A stretch of 50,827 nucleotides of DNA, taken from the NCBI GenBank assembly GCA_025056115.1, contig JANWVM010000014.1, forward strand, positions 1 to 50,827, given 5' to 3'. The stretch comes from Gloeomargarita sp. SKYG116 (GTDB lineage: Bacteria; Cyanobacteriota; Cyanobacteriia; Gloeomargaritales; Gloeomargaritaceae). The position numbers and the translations under genes were made by a program. Positions 1-9,125 of this stretch are shown one piece after another (the stretch's first letter is position 1; every line of letters starts with the position of its first letter). The notes under the pieces were generated by a model that saw only the letters and a list, made by a program, of their open reading frames with translations, was not told where the DNA came from and searched no databases.

Positions 1-338
1 GCCGAAACATAACGCTGGAGTTCTTCTAGGCAAACGACAGCGCGGGCATCGTTGTAGAGCAAAACAGGCGCAACGGGTTCCCCTTGTTCATCGGCAAGTA
101 GTACCGTCCCCGATGTCCCAGCAATGGCGATGTGATGGATACAGGGTTTCAAAGCTGGGGGAATCGTTTGGAGTACCTGTTCGAGTGCCGCCCGCCATTG
201 GTACGGGTCTGCCGGGTCACGCAGGGGTATCCGGTCGGCATGGTGAATCTGCCCTTGGGCGTCAATCACCATCGCCTTGAGCGCCGATGTGCCGCAATCA
301 ATTCCCAGGCTGAGCGTCCCACACCCCTGTTCAACCAT
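1..338 (-). CDS. FGGY-family carbohydrate kinase, N-terminal part
   Basis: Only the first 112 or so residues are present; the gene runs off the left edge. Translation of the reverse strand gives MVEQGCGTLSLGIDCGTSALKA, in which LGIDCGTS is the phosphate-1 loop of the FGGY/actin-fold sugar kinases. Further on, IAIAGTSGTVLL and PVLLYNDARA match the conserved strands that follow in xylulokinase-like proteins. The family phosphorylates pentoses or related sugars in the cytoplasm; cyanobacterial members are usually annotated xylulose kinase-like, but the substrate cannot be decided from this fragment. The start at 338 is the ATG that leaves the normal short lead before the phosphate loop. It is divergent from the calcium ATPase gene with 44 bp between them. 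Confidence 0.8.
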   Translation of the reverse strand, partial: MVEQGCGTLSLGIDCGTSALKAMVIDAQGQIHHADRIPLRDPADPYQWRAALEQVLQTIPPALKPCIHHIAIAGTSGTVLLADEQGEPVAPVLLYNDARAVVCLEELQRYVS

Positions 339-382
339 CCGGCCACCCCCTAGGATGGAAACTAAGTACCCACGACAAGGAC

Positions 383-3193
383 ATGGCCGTTCCTACCAAT
401 TGCACTGCACCCGACTGGCATACCCTCTCCATTCCTGACACCTTAACCTACCTGAAAACTAGCCCCGACGGTCTGGCGCCAGCGGAAGCCCAGCAACGAC
501 TCGCCCAATACGGGCCGAATGAACTAGAAGAAACCCACGCCCGTAGCCGCTGGGACATTCTCCTAGACCAGTTCAAAAATGTCATGCTATTGCTCCTGAT
601 TGCGGTGGCAATCTTGTCAGGAGTGCTGGATGTTCTGGAATCTTTACAATCGCAGGAATTTATCTTTCCCAAAGATACCGTTGCCATTCTAGCGATTGTG
701 GTCTTGAACGGCCTGCTGGGCTATATCCAGGAGAGCAAGGCGGAACAGGCTCTACTGGCTTTGAAAAAAATGTCGGCGTCGCGGGTGCGGGTGGTGCGGG
801 CCGGCCAAATCCAAGAGGTAGATGCCACGGAGCTAGTACCGGGCGATGTGGTGCTGGTGGAAGCGGGCAATAAAATCCCGGCAGACGGGCGCTGGCTGGT
901 GACCGCCAATCTCCAGGTGCGGGAGGCAATGCTAACCGGTGAAGCCATGCCGGTAACCAAACAGGCTGACGTGGTACTTCCCCCCAACACAGAAGTGGGT
1001 GACCGGGTGAATCTCGGGTTTATGGGCACGGAGGTGGTGCATGGCCGGGGGACGCTGGTGGTGACTCAGACTGGCATGCGCACAGAACTGGGGAAAATTG
1101 CGTCGGCGCTGCAAACCGTCGAGGTGGAACCCACCCCTTTGCAACGACGCATGGACCAACTGGGTAAGGTACTCGTCACAGGCGCCCTGGCGTTAGTCGC
1201 GTTGGTGGTCGCCGCCGGTACCCTGTACAACCCCCGCATGTTCGTCACCTTGATTGAAGTCTCCCTGAGTATGGCGGTGGCGGTGGTGCCCGAAGGCTTG
1301 CCGGCGGTGGTGACGATTACGTTAGCCCTGGGGACGCGGCGGATGATGCGGCGCCATGCCCTGATCCGGCGGTTACCAGCGGTGGAAACCCTGGGGTCGG
1401 TCACGGTGGTGTGCTCGGACAAGACCGGCACCTTGACCCAGAACAAGATGATGGTTCAAACCCTGGCCCTGCCTGACTTGGGGTATATCCACGTCACCGG
1501 TAACGGCTATGCCCCTGAAGGTGAGTTTTTCTATCCCGACCACACGCCTTTTCATCCCCAGGCGCATCCCGAGGTGATGTCGTTGTTGTTGACGGGCCTG
1601 TTGTGCAACGATGCCACCTGGAAGCAGGAACAGGGGGAATGGACGATCCTAGGCGACCCCACCGAAGGGGCGTTGCTCCCTCTAGCCGCCAAAGCCGGTT
1701 TGACCAAGGAGCGCTATGGCTTGTCAAGGGTGGCAGAATTTCCCTTCTCGCCGGAGCGCAAGCGCATGAGCGTGGTGGTGGACACGGATGACCAACCCCT
1801 GTTTGCGTTTGTGCAGGGGGAGTTTCTGCTGCTGTGCAAGGGGTCGCCAGAACTGACTTTGGCGTGTTGTGACCGGGTGCAGTGGGGTCAGGAGGTGTAT
1901 CCGCTCACACCGGAGCAGCAACACCTGATCCTGGAGCAGAACAACACTTTGGCCAGCCAGGGGTTGCGGGTGCTGGGGTTGGCTTACCGCCCTCTGGATG
2001 CCCTGCCCGCCGCACCGGATGCCGCTGACCTAGAGCAAGGCCTGATTTGGTTGGGGTTGGTGGGCCTGATGGACCCGCCCCGTCCCGAGGCCAAAGCTGC
2101 CGTTGACCGCTGCCATACCGCCGGTATTCGGGTAGTGATGATCACCGGCGACCACCAATTGACCGCCTGCACCATTGCCAAGGAACTGGGCATCTGGCGG
2201 CCAGGGGATGAACTGCTCACTGGGCGCGACTTGGAGGCTTTGACCCTGGAAGCCCTGGTGGAGCATGTGGAGCGGGTGACAGTCTATGCGCGGGTGTCGC
2301 CGGAGCACAAGCTCAAGATTGTACAGGCGTTCCAGAAAAAGGGGCATATCGTTTCGATGACGGGGGATGGGGTCAACGATGCGCCCGCCCTTAAACAGGC
2401 CGATATTGGGGTCGCCATGGGTCTCACCGGCACCGACGTCAGCAAAGAAGCCAGCGACATGATTCTGCTGGATGACAATTTCGCCACCATTGTTGCGGCG
2501 GTGGAGGAGGGGCGGGTGGTCTATGGCAATATCCGCCGCTTTATCCGCTATATCCTGGGCAGCAACATTGGCGAGGTGATCACAATTGCCATGGCGCCGC
2601 TGCTGGGGTTAGGGGGGTCGCCCCTGACGCCCTTGCAAATCCTCTGGATGAATCTGGCCACCGATGGGATTCCCGCTTTGGCGCTGGCAGTGGAACCGGG
2701 GCGGGCAGTGGTGATGCAGCAACCCCCCAAGGACCCGCAAGAGAGTATTTTCGCCCGTGGGCTGGGGTCCTACATGGTGCGGGTGGGGCTGGTCTTTTCC
2801 ACTGTGACTATTGCCCTGATGGTCTGGGCCTTTGATTACACCCAAACCCACACGGCCCCTGGTCTCGACCCACGCCGCTGGCAGACGATGGTGTTCACCA
2901 CGCTCTGCTTATCGCAGATGGGCCACGCGCTCGCGGTGCGTTCCGACAGCCGGCTGCTGGTAGAACTCAATCCCCGCAGTAATCCTTGGATTTGGGGGGC
3001 GGTGAGTTTGATGACTCTGGCGCAGGTGCTGATTGTCTATCTGCCGCCGCTGCGACATTTTTTCAGCGTGTTTTACCTGCCGCCCCAAGAGATGTTGGTT
3101 TGTGTGGCATTTAGCACCTTGGTCTTTGTGTGGGTAGAGCTGGAAAAATTGGTGATCCGCTGGCTGTGGCCGGGCCACGACCGGGAGGGCTAG
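383..3193 (+). CDS. pacL: Cation-transporting P-type ATPase, PacL/SERCA-like (type II)
   Basis: A 936-residue P-type ATPase, close to the usual length of cyanobacterial PacL. Order of domains: N-terminal cation ATPase segment, TM1-2 (about 60-115), actuator domain with LTGEA (about residue 184), TM3-4 with the PEGLP ion-site motif at 303-307, the phosphorylation motif DKTGTLT with the aspartate at residue 346, the nucleotide-binding domain, the hinge TGDGVNDAPALKQ starting at residue 660, then six C-terminal helices. PEGLP and the absence of N-terminal metal-binding CxxC motifs point to type II (calcium or related cations), not the copper/zinc P1B group. It would pump cations out of the cytoplasm at the expense of ATP. 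Ion choice is inferred from the family. It appears monocistronic, with a response regulator following 73 bp later. Confidence 0.9.
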   Translation: MAVPTNCTAPDWHTLSIPDTLTYLKTSPDGLAPAEAQQRLAQYGPNELEETHARSRWDILLDQFKNVMLLLLIAVAILSGVLDVLESLQSQEFIFPKDTVAILAIVVLNGLLGYIQESKAEQALLALKKMSASRVRVVRAGQIQEVDATELVPGDVVLVEAGNKIPADGRWLVTANLQVREAMLTGEAMPVTKQADVVLPPNTEVGDRVNLGFMGTEVVHGRGTLVVTQTGMRTELGKIASALQTVEVEPTPLQRRMDQLGKVLVTGALALVALVVAAGTLYNPRMFVTLIEVSLSMAVAVVPEGLPAVVTITLALGTRRMMRRHALIRRLPAVETLGSVTVVCSDKTGTLTQNKMMVQTLALPDLGYIHVTGNGYAPEGEFFYPDHTPFHPQAHPEVMSLLLTGLLCNDATWKQEQGEWTILGDPTEGALLPLAAKAGLTKERYGLSRVAEFPFSPERKRMSVVVDTDDQPLFAFVQGEFLLLCKGSPELTLACCDRVQWGQEVYPLTPEQQHLILEQNNTLASQGLRVLGLAYRPLDALPAAPDAADLEQGLIWLGLVGLMDPPRPEAKAAVDRCHTAGIRVVMITGDHQLTACTIAKELGIWRPGDELLTGRDLEALTLEALVEHVERVTVYARVSPEHKLKIVQAFQKKGHIVSMTGDGVNDAPALKQADIGVAMGLTGTDVSKEASDMILLDDNFATIVAAVEEGRVVYGNIRRFIRYILGSNIGEVITIAMAPLLGLGGSPLTPLQILWMNLATDGIPALALAVEPGRAVVMQQPPKDPQESIFARGLGSYMVRVGLVFSTVTIALMVWAFDYTQTHTAPGLDPRRWQTMVFTTLCLSQMGHALAVRSDSRLLVELNPRSNPWIWGAVSLMTLAQVLIVYLPPLRHFFSVFYLPPQEMLVCVAFSTLVFVWVELEKLVIRWLWPGHDREG

Positions 3194-3266
3194 GTCTAGG
3201 TGACTTCCTGAGCCGGCTATGCGACGATAGACTCTAGGAGTAGCCAGTCCATTTTCAACTTTGCTT

Positions 3267-4271
3267 ATGACGGCAACCTCGCTCCACGACCCCGTCCAGA
3301 TTTTGGTGATTGACGACAGTATGGTCGTGCGGGAGTTAATTTCCCAGTACCTGGAGGAGGGGGGGTATATCTTGGAGACGGCATCCAACGGGGAAGAAGC
3401 CTGGGCAGCCATTTGTGAATCTCCCCCCGATTTGATCATCAGTGATTGGTCAATGCCGGGCATTTCGGGTATTGAACTCTGCCGTCGGGTCAAATCGGAC
3501 CCCCAGTTGCAACACATTTATTTCCTCATGCTCACGGCGCGGGAGGATGCTGCCGACCGGGTGCTGGGTCTGGATACAGGCGCCGACGAATTTATCACCA
3601 AACCGATTAATGCCGAAGAATTGCGGGCCAGGATTCGGGCGGCGTTGCGGGTGCGCCAGTTAACTCGTTCCCTAATGGAGGCCAACCAACGGCTCAAGGA
3701 CCAGTACAATCTTTTGGCGTCCATGTCCTTAATTGATGAAGAAACTGGCGTCCTTAACGAACGGGCCTTGATGTCGGCATTACCGGGGTTGCTGCGGCAG
3801 GTGGGGGAACGACCACCCGATGCGCCAGTGGACGAAAACTATGTGCTCTACTACCGCTACGGCAGTCTTTGGTTGATAGCGGTGGATGATTGGTCAACGT
3901 GGGAAGCCCAGTACCGGCCAGAGGTGCGTCGCCAAGTGCTGACAGTGGTGGCGCGGCGGTTGCAAAGCCGGGCGTTGCCAGGGAGTTTGGTTTATCGGAT
4001 GGGACCAGCGCAATTCGCCTGTGTGACGCTGGGGTTATCGCCGAAACGGGCCTACGACTTCGGCCATGTTCTGCGGCAAGCCATTAGCGAACATCCGGTG
4101 AGCCTGACAACCGAATTGTCGCTGCCGGTCACAGTGAGTCTGGGGGGAGTGATGCTCACGCCGGAGTCAGTAACTAATGCGGATGATGCCCTAGCCCAAG
4201 CCCACGTCGCTCTCACCAAGGCCCAAAGCCAGGGAACCAACCAGCTCTTGCTCTTCGGCTATGAATCATGA
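3267..4271 (+). CDS. Response regulator with receiver domain and degenerate GGDEF domain
   Basis: With the ATG at 3267 the protein has 334 residues (a TTG two codons upstream is possible but less likely). Residues about 11-125 form a complete receiver domain: acidic pair D16-D17, phosphoacceptor D60 in ISDWSMPG, T90 and K112 in TKP. After a linker, residues about 155-330 resemble the diguanylate cyclase fold (LGGV near the end, ALTKAQSQGTNQ as in the C-terminal part of GGDEF domains), but the GGDEF active-site signature is missing; the equivalent stretch reads RMGPAQFACV. It is therefore probably not a cyclase; a phosphorylation-gated binding or scaffold protein is more likely. No partner histidine kinase lies nearby. 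The last 13 bp overlap the end of the opposing fructosamine-kinase-like gene. Confidence 0.82.
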   Translation: MTATSLHDPVQILVIDDSMVVRELISQYLEEGGYILETASNGEEAWAAICESPPDLIISDWSMPGISGIELCRRVKSDPQLQHIYFLMLTAREDAADRVLGLDTGADEFITKPINAEELRARIRAALRVRQLTRSLMEANQRLKDQYNLLASMSLIDEETGVLNERALMSALPGLLRQVGERPPDAPVDENYVLYYRYGSLWLIAVDDWSTWEAQYRPEVRRQVLTVVARRLQSRALPGSLVYRMGPAQFACVTLGLSPKRAYDFGHVLRQAISEHPVSLTTELSLPVTVSLGGVMLTPESVTNADDALAQAHVALTKAQSQGTNQLLLFGYES

Positions 4272-5143
4272 AAGGGCAAACGCCGGATTTGGTCCATCAT
4301 CGCCAGCGCTTGGTCGTAATAACTGCCGCCGAACAGGTTGAAATGATTGAGGATGTGGTAGAGGTTATAAATGACCTTGCGCTGGGCATATCCTGTGTCT
4401 AACGGCCACGTGGATTGATAGCCTTGGTAAAAGTCGGCTGGAAATCCCCCAAATAGTTCACTCATGGCAATATCCACTTCCCGGTGCCCGTAGTAAACGG
4501 CAGGGTCAAAAGTGACCGGGTCACCAGCCGTCGTAAAGGCCGCATTACCCGACCATAAATCTCCATGCACCAGCACCGGTTCAACCGGGATTCCCGATAG
4601 CAATGCTTGCACCCGTTCCAGCAATTCGGCCACCTGGGGAAATCGCCCACCCCGCCGCTGCGCCAGTTGAAATTGATACCCCAGCCGCCGGGTGCAGAAA
4701 AATTCCGCCCAGTGGTCATGCCAGTCATTTTTTTGGGGCGTCGCGCCAATGTAGTTATCCCGTTCCCACCCATAGCGTTGCCCTACACATTGCCGGTGCA
4801 GTTGCGCCAGCGCTTGCCCCATACGGTACCAATTGCCCCGGCGCTGGAGAGGCAGATATTCCAAGACCAGGAAGGCTTTTCCATCAGCTTCTCCCCACCC
4901 AATCACCTGGGGAATTTTCAGAGTTGGTGTGGCCCCCAGCGCCTGTAATCCCTGAGCTTCCGCGATGAACATGTCCAAAGCCGCGGCGTGGTTAACCTTG
5001 ACAAAGTATTGCCGTTGTCCATCCCCCAGCACCTGATTGTCGTGGATACAACCGCCACCAGCACTGCCCCGGGGTGTCCCTGCAAAGGGTTGACCCGTCG
5101 CCTCAGTAATCGTTTGATTGACGACCTGCCAAAAAGAAGTCAT
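4259..5143 (-). CDS. Fructosamine kinase family protein
   Basis: 294 residues, full length for the fructosamine/ketosamine-3-kinase family, an aminoglycoside-phosphotransferase-like fold. Visible marks are the ATP-site lysine in FVKV (about K49), the catalytic loop HGDLWSGN at 193-200 and the metal-binding aspartate in DPAVYYGHREVD at 213. Family members phosphorylate the sugar of glycated (Maillard) amines so that the adduct falls off, a protein repair reaction in the cytoplasm. The start codon overlaps the stop of thiE (ATGA, 5140-5143), so the two are translated from one message. No functional link to thiamine is obvious. Confidence 0.88.
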   Translation of the reverse strand: MTSFWQVVNQTITEATGQPFAGTPRGSAGGGCIHDNQVLGDGQRQYFVKVNHAAALDMFIAEAQGLQALGATPTLKIPQVIGWGEADGKAFLVLEYLPLQRRGNWYRMGQALAQLHRQCVGQRYGWERDNYIGATPQKNDWHDHWAEFFCTRRLGYQFQLAQRRGGRFPQVAELLERVQALLSGIPVEPVLVHGDLWSGNAAFTTAGDPVTFDPAVYYGHREVDIAMSELFGGFPADFYQGYQSTWPLDTGYAQRKVIYNLYHILNHFNLFGGSYYDQALAMMDQIRRLPFHDS

Positions 5144-6159
5144 GCGGGCTGGAGTTTTTGCAGAAATTGCTGAGTGACGTCGCCGGGGTTGGCAGCCGTC
5201 ATGATGGCGCGGACAACAGCGACCCGTTGCGCCCCTGCCGCCAGCACGTCCCCGCAGTTGTCCAGGTCAATGCCGCCAATCGCAAACCAGGGTTTTGTCC
5301 AGGTACGGGCAGCATAGGCCACATAATCCCAACCCGCTGGCGGTTTACCGGCTTTGGTCGGAGTGGCATATACCGGCCCCACCCCGATGTAGTCGGCGCC
5401 CCCATCAATGGCCCGTTGCAGTTCGCTGGGGTTGGTGGTGGAACACCCCAGGAGTCGTTCTGGCCCGAGTAACCGCCGCGCCACTGGCAAGGGCAAATCC
5501 TGCTGGCCGAGATGCACCCCATCCGCCCCGACCGCCAGGGCAATATCCACCCGGTCGTTGACAATAAACAGCGCCCCGTAGCGATGGCAGAGTTCGCATA
5601 GTTGCTTGGCGATGTCGTAGCGTTGGCCGTCGGGGGCATCCTTGTCCCGGTACTGGACGAGCGACAATCCTGCCTGGAGGGCCGATTCGACTATCTCCAG
5701 CAATTGCGGCCCCGGCATGGTAATCAGATACAAGTAGGCCTGCTCCAGTTGGCGCCGCCGTTCTTGGCCCATCGCCGCTGTTTCCAGTTCATAGACCCGA
5801 TAACGCAGTTGCTTCATCGCCTGGGCCATTCCTCCATCCACCAACTTGGCGTATTCCTCCAGCACCCGCAGAGCTTCCTGCACGCGACCAAAGTTGGCTT
5901 GCAACAGAGCCTGGACATCGGTTTTGGTGACTTCCTGGGGATGGGTCATCCCTGTGCCCACATCGTTGACCGTATCGCGGGCGGCGCGAAATTCGGGGCG
6001 ATGCCAGCGGGCTAATTCCTGCCGGTAGTCTTTGCACAATTCGGCCCAGTGGGATGCGTTCAACCCCAGCCGGTACCACTCTTCGATGACGCGCAGCCCC
6101 TCTCGTGCCCGGTCGAGATTGGCATCCAAAATGCGGTAAATCCTGGCCGTTGTCTCCAC
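5140..6159 (-). CDS. thiE: Thiamine phosphate synthase with cyanobacterial N-terminal extension
   Basis: 339 residues, which is longer than the roughly 210 of a plain ThiE. The C-terminal part (about 135 onward) is a TIM-barrel ThiE: VQYRDKDAP (pyrophosphate/pyrimidine site), FIVNDRVDIALAVGADGVHLGQQDLP, GCSTTNPSEL and DYIGVGPVYATPTK. The first 120 or so residues form the helical domain that cyanobacterial ThiE proteins carry (RIYRILDANLDRAREGLRVIEEW). The enzyme joins hydroxymethylpyrimidine diphosphate and thiazole phosphate to give thiamine phosphate. It lies 3 bp after the SAM hydrolase-like gene and overlaps the kinase downstream, indicating one reverse-strand operon. I saw no TPP riboswitch in front of it. 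Confidence 0.93.
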   Translation of the reverse strand: METTARIYRILDANLDRAREGLRVIEEWYRLGLNASHWAELCKDYRQELARWHRPEFRAARDTVNDVGTGMTHPQEVTKTDVQALLQANFGRVQEALRVLEEYAKLVDGGMAQAMKQLRYRVYELETAAMGQERRRQLEQAYLYLITMPGPQLLEIVESALQAGLSLVQYRDKDAPDGQRYDIAKQLCELCHRYGALFIVNDRVDIALAVGADGVHLGQQDLPLPVARRLLGPERLLGCSTTNPSELQRAIDGGADYIGVGPVYATPTKAGKPPAGWDYVAYAARTWTKPWFAIGGIDLDNCGDVLAAGAQRVAVVRAIMTAANPGDVTQQFLQKLQPA

Positions 6160-6162
6160 GTC

Positions 6163-6942
6163 TCAGGGGCTAAGAACGAGCGCCACTGCATCCCCGATTT
6201 TAGCATTGAAAAACTGGGCGGCATTTCCCTGGTGACAGGCGACTTCCACATATCCATGACTGCCAATCAGCGCCACTGGCGTTCCCACTGGGACATCGCT
6301 GTAACATCGCCCCCAGGGAATGACGTGGCCGGCTAACGCAACCTGGAGTCGGCAATCGGGAGAAATGACATTCGCCGGCAGGGTGGTAATCAAATTGCCG
6401 AAATGGTCAATGTACTGAATCGTTCCCTGCCAGCCGTGGGCTGTTGGCTGAGGGGGAGGGGGCGACCAATGGGCCAAGGTCGTTATGTCAGTCGCTTCCC
6501 CTAGCTCCCGCAACGGTACGCCTGCTGCTAAATAGGCCGCTGCCGGGGCAAAAATGTCTCGCCCGTGAAAGGTCTGGCTAGGGCTGGGGGTGCGCCAGTA
6601 ACGGGAATGGGTCAGCGCAACAACCGCATCAGCCTGCGGGAACCAAGGGGTAAACAGCCCGTTGTCTGGGCCAACGCCGTACCCCCAGGGGGTGTGGAGG
6701 GCAATGGGCCGGCGTGTTCCCCCAACCCCAGGGTCCACCACTGCGACATAAATGGTGCCAGGTGGGAAGTAGGGATACGCCTGTTGCAGGAGAAATTGGG
6801 CTGCTGACCATTGATAGGCAGGAACGCCGTGACCAATATCCACAATCTGCGCCTGGGGAGCAATGCTGAGAATAACCCCCTTGAGGACGCCTACATAGTG
6901 GTCCTGAGCGCCGAAATCGGTCAGTAGCGCGATAACCGCCAT
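6163..6942 (-). CDS. SAM hydroxide adenosyltransferase / DUF62 family protein
   Basis: 259 residues from the ATG at 6942; an upstream in-frame start at 6984 would add 14 residues that do not look like the family. The N-terminus MAVIALLTDFGAQDHYVG and the motif VDPGVGGTRRPI are the signature of the DUF62 family, which includes fluorinase/chlorinase and the far more common enzymes that split S-adenosylmethionine with water to adenosine and methionine. PDNGLFTP and FHGRDIFAPAAA are further family blocks. A hydrolase role is the likely one here because no halogenase-specific context is seen. It is the first gene of the reverse-strand run that continues with thiE and is divergent from psbI with 92 bp between start codons. 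Confidence 0.87.
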   Translation of the reverse strand: MAVIALLTDFGAQDHYVGVLKGVILSIAPQAQIVDIGHGVPAYQWSAAQFLLQQAYPYFPPGTIYVAVVDPGVGGTRRPIALHTPWGYGVGPDNGLFTPWFPQADAVVALTHSRYWRTPSPSQTFHGRDIFAPAAAYLAAGVPLRELGEATDITTLAHWSPPPPQPTAHGWQGTIQYIDHFGNLITTLPANVISPDCRLQVALAGHVIPWGRCYSDVPVGTPVALIGSHGYVEVACHQGNAAQFFNAKIGDAVALVLSP

Positions 6943-7034
6943 GTTAACCAGTTTCCCCCACTCTCGATTTTGGCAGAGAGGCACCAGCGCGGGTGTTAAG
7001 ATACGAATGTTTATGATTCATGCTAGGGACTGCC

Positions 7035-7151
7035 ATGGTGACGTTGAAATACACTGTTTACGCTGTTATTGCCTTTTTTGTCCTGTTATTTGTCTTTGGT
7101 TTCCTCTCCGGCGACCCCTCGCGTAACCCCAAACGGCGCGATTTAGAATAG
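7035..7151 (+). CDS. psbI: Photosystem II reaction centre protein I
   Basis: A 38-codon gene. The product begins [18 protein letters not shown] and ends [12 protein letters not shown]. This is the single-helix PsbI protein of the photosystem II core, beside D1 and CP43: a transmembrane helix at about 6-25 followed by the conserved polar tail with [12 protein letters not shown]. The length of 38 matches the family. The start is the ATG four bases after TAGGGACTG. A TATGAT hexamer at 7012-7017 could be a -10 box, leaving a very short leader, but I see no good -35. The next gene, a DUF3769 protein, starts 62 bp later on the same strand. Confidence 0.96.
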   Translation: MVTLKYTVYAVIAFFVLLFVFGFLSGDPSRNPKRRDLE

Positions 7152-7213
7152 CGCTTTTAGGAGCATTGGCGAGCAGCCTGCGTCTTTAGTGGTGTGAGGT
7201 TCCATCAACAACC

Positions 7214-9100
7214 ATGCCCTATTTCGCTCCCCTAGCGCCGGGAGTGTCGCCTGAGGTAGCTGTCTTGCAGGATGTACGTCCGGCATCCGTGCAGGATATT
7301 AACTATACAAATCTGCCCCAGTGGGAACGCATTGCCCAGGCGATTGACCCCAAGCAGCGTGTTGAGGTGGATGCGGACCAGCAAACGTTTAATGAGCAGA
7401 CTCAGGTCTTTACAGCGACGGGGAATGCGGTGCTCCGGTTTCGGGGGGCGGTGCTGCAGGCAGACGAAATTGAAGTGAACTTGATTACCCGCAAGGCGGT
7501 GGCCACGGGCAGGGAAGTGGTGCTGACGCGCGGCGAGGAGGTATTGCGGGGAAAACGCCTAGAGTACGACCTCGACACCGAAAGCGGGGTGTTTTACCAG
7601 GTGCGGGGTGGGATACGGGTCCAACCGTTGGCTCAACCCTCCCCAGACCGGCCTACCCTAAGCGACCCCTTAGTGCCGCCTTTAGTTGTGCCCACACCCA
7701 CGGCAGTCGAACGTCCTGGTCGCGGACTGCGTCGTTTCACGGCGGATGAACTGACGTTTGATGTTAAGGGAAATGGTACGGCAACGAACCTGCGGGTGAC
7801 GAACGACCCGTTTGACCCGCCGGAGTTGGAATTGCAAGCTCGCCGCGCTACATTAACTCGCCTGCCGACGGGAGATAGCGAAGTGCGAGCCGAAGGTGGA
7901 CGGTTGGTATTTGACCAGCGGGTAGCGATTCCCCTGCTACGAGACCGGGTGATTATTTCCCGACGCCGGCGCGACCCCACCCCAATTGAAATCGGCTATG
8001 ACCGGCAGGATTTGGGCGGGCTGTACATTGGCCGACCGTTCGAGGTGGTGGACACGCCGGAGATTGCCTTTCGAATCACGCCTATCCTGCTTGTCCAGCG
8101 AACCTTTGAATCGGGGTTTGCCCCCTTTGGCAATAACTTTGCTTTGCGTACCCAGTTGGCAGCAGATGTGGCTCGCGATACGACGGTTAAAATTGATGCT
8201 CTGCTCAGCCGCTTTGATTTTCGGGATGCCAACGAACGCATACGGGCCAGGTTGCGATTAGAACATCGCTGGCTGCCTCGCCACAGCCTTATTGCCGATG
8301 CGGTTTATCGAGAGCGGGTTTTTAATGGCTCTCTGGGGTTTGAAACCGTGCGCTTCGGGGCAGGCGTGGCGTTGGCCTCGAATGAACCCATTCCTTTAGA
8401 CCCAGCTCGCACCACCCAATTGCAGTACCTCTTGAGTGCGCGGGTGATCACAGCAGGCAGTGATGATACGGATCAGCCAAACGGCGAGCGCACCCTAGGG
8501 CGCTACCAGGCAGCAGTGAACGTCAATCGTAGCATTCTCCTGTGGCAAGGAAAACCGTTGCCGGCGACGGCCACCGAGGGTTTACGGTTTAGCCCCACCC
8601 CTGTCGTTCCCTACGTGAGTCTGGATGTGGGTGTGGTAAGCATTAATAATTTCTACAGTAATGGCCGCACGCAACTGGTTCTTGGGGGCGATGTGGGGTT
8701 GAGAACGCAATTCGGCCAGTTTGCCAAAAACTGGTTCGACTACACAGCCTTCAGCATTACCTATTCACCCCGATTTCGCCTGACCGACAAATCTCCTTTC
8801 TTCTTTGACCGGCAAGAAGACCAGCAAATTTTGCGGTTTTCCCTGACTCAGCAAATCTATGGCCCGCTACGCGCTAGCGCCAACATTACCCTGCGATTGG
8901 ATGGAGGTAACCCGCGGGTGATTGACGCCACCTATGGGTTGGAATACAGCCGTCGCACCTATGGGATTTCCCTCTTTTTCAACCCAGAGCGGGCCAGCGG
9001 CGGGATTTTATTGCGGATCAGCGACTTCAACTGGGTCGGGGAGCCGGAACCATTTCTCGACCGGGATCGGTTGTTGCCTCCCGGCGACATACCACAATAA
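7214..9100 (+). CDS. DUF3769 domain protein, LptA/LptD-like outer-membrane protein
   Basis: 628 residues. The N-terminal part (about 50-130) has the OstA/LptA look: VEVDADQQTFNEQTQVFTA, then GNAVLRFRGAVLQADEIEVN, the usual wording of periplasmic LPS-transport jelly-roll domains. The long C-terminal part is rich in alternating strands with aromatic residues (RFSLTQQIYGPLRASANITLRL and similar), as in a beta-barrel. This arrangement is the cyanobacterial DUF3769 family, thought to relate to LPS assembly at the outer membrane. Oddly, no cleavable signal peptide is visible after the ATG at 7214, and an in-frame TAG at 7187 prevents a longer reading unless a non-ATG start is used. It lies directly behind psbI. 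Confidence 0.78.
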   Translation: MPYFAPLAPGVSPEVAVLQDVRPASVQDINYTNLPQWERIAQAIDPKQRVEVDADQQTFNEQTQVFTATGNAVLRFRGAVLQADEIEVNLITRKAVATGREVVLTRGEEVLRGKRLEYDLDTESGVFYQVRGGIRVQPLAQPSPDRPTLSDPLVPPLVVPTPTAVERPGRGLRRFTADELTFDVKGNGTATNLRVTNDPFDPPELELQARRATLTRLPTGDSEVRAEGGRLVFDQRVAIPLLRDRVIISRRRRDPTPIEIGYDRQDLGGLYIGRPFEVVDTPEIAFRITPILLVQRTFESGFAPFGNNFALRTQLAADVARDTTVKIDALLSRFDFRDANERIRARLRLEHRWLPRHSLIADAVYRERVFNGSLGFETVRFGAGVALASNEPIPLDPARTTQLQYLLSARVITAGSDDTDQPNGERTLGRYQAAVNVNRSILLWQGKPLPATATEGLRFSPTPVVPYVSLDVGVVSINNFYSNGRTQLVLGGDVGLRTQFGQFAKNWFDYTAFSITYSPRFRLTDKSPFFFDRQEDQQILRFSLTQQIYGPLRASANITLRLDGGNPRVIDATYGLEYSRRTYGISLFFNPERASGGILLRISDFNWVGEPEPFLDRDRLLPPGDIPQ

Positions 9101-9125
9101 CTAGCTTTTTGGCAGGATCGAGAGC

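Noticed and set aside
132-353. 73-codon plus-strand open frame at the left edge
   Set aside because: It lies antisense to the FGGY kinase, whose translation has a clear family motif.
6163-6942. Halogenase (fluorinase/chlorinase) identity for the DUF62 protein
   Set aside because: Most members of the family hydrolyse S-adenosylmethionine, and nothing in sequence or neighbourhood favours halogenation.
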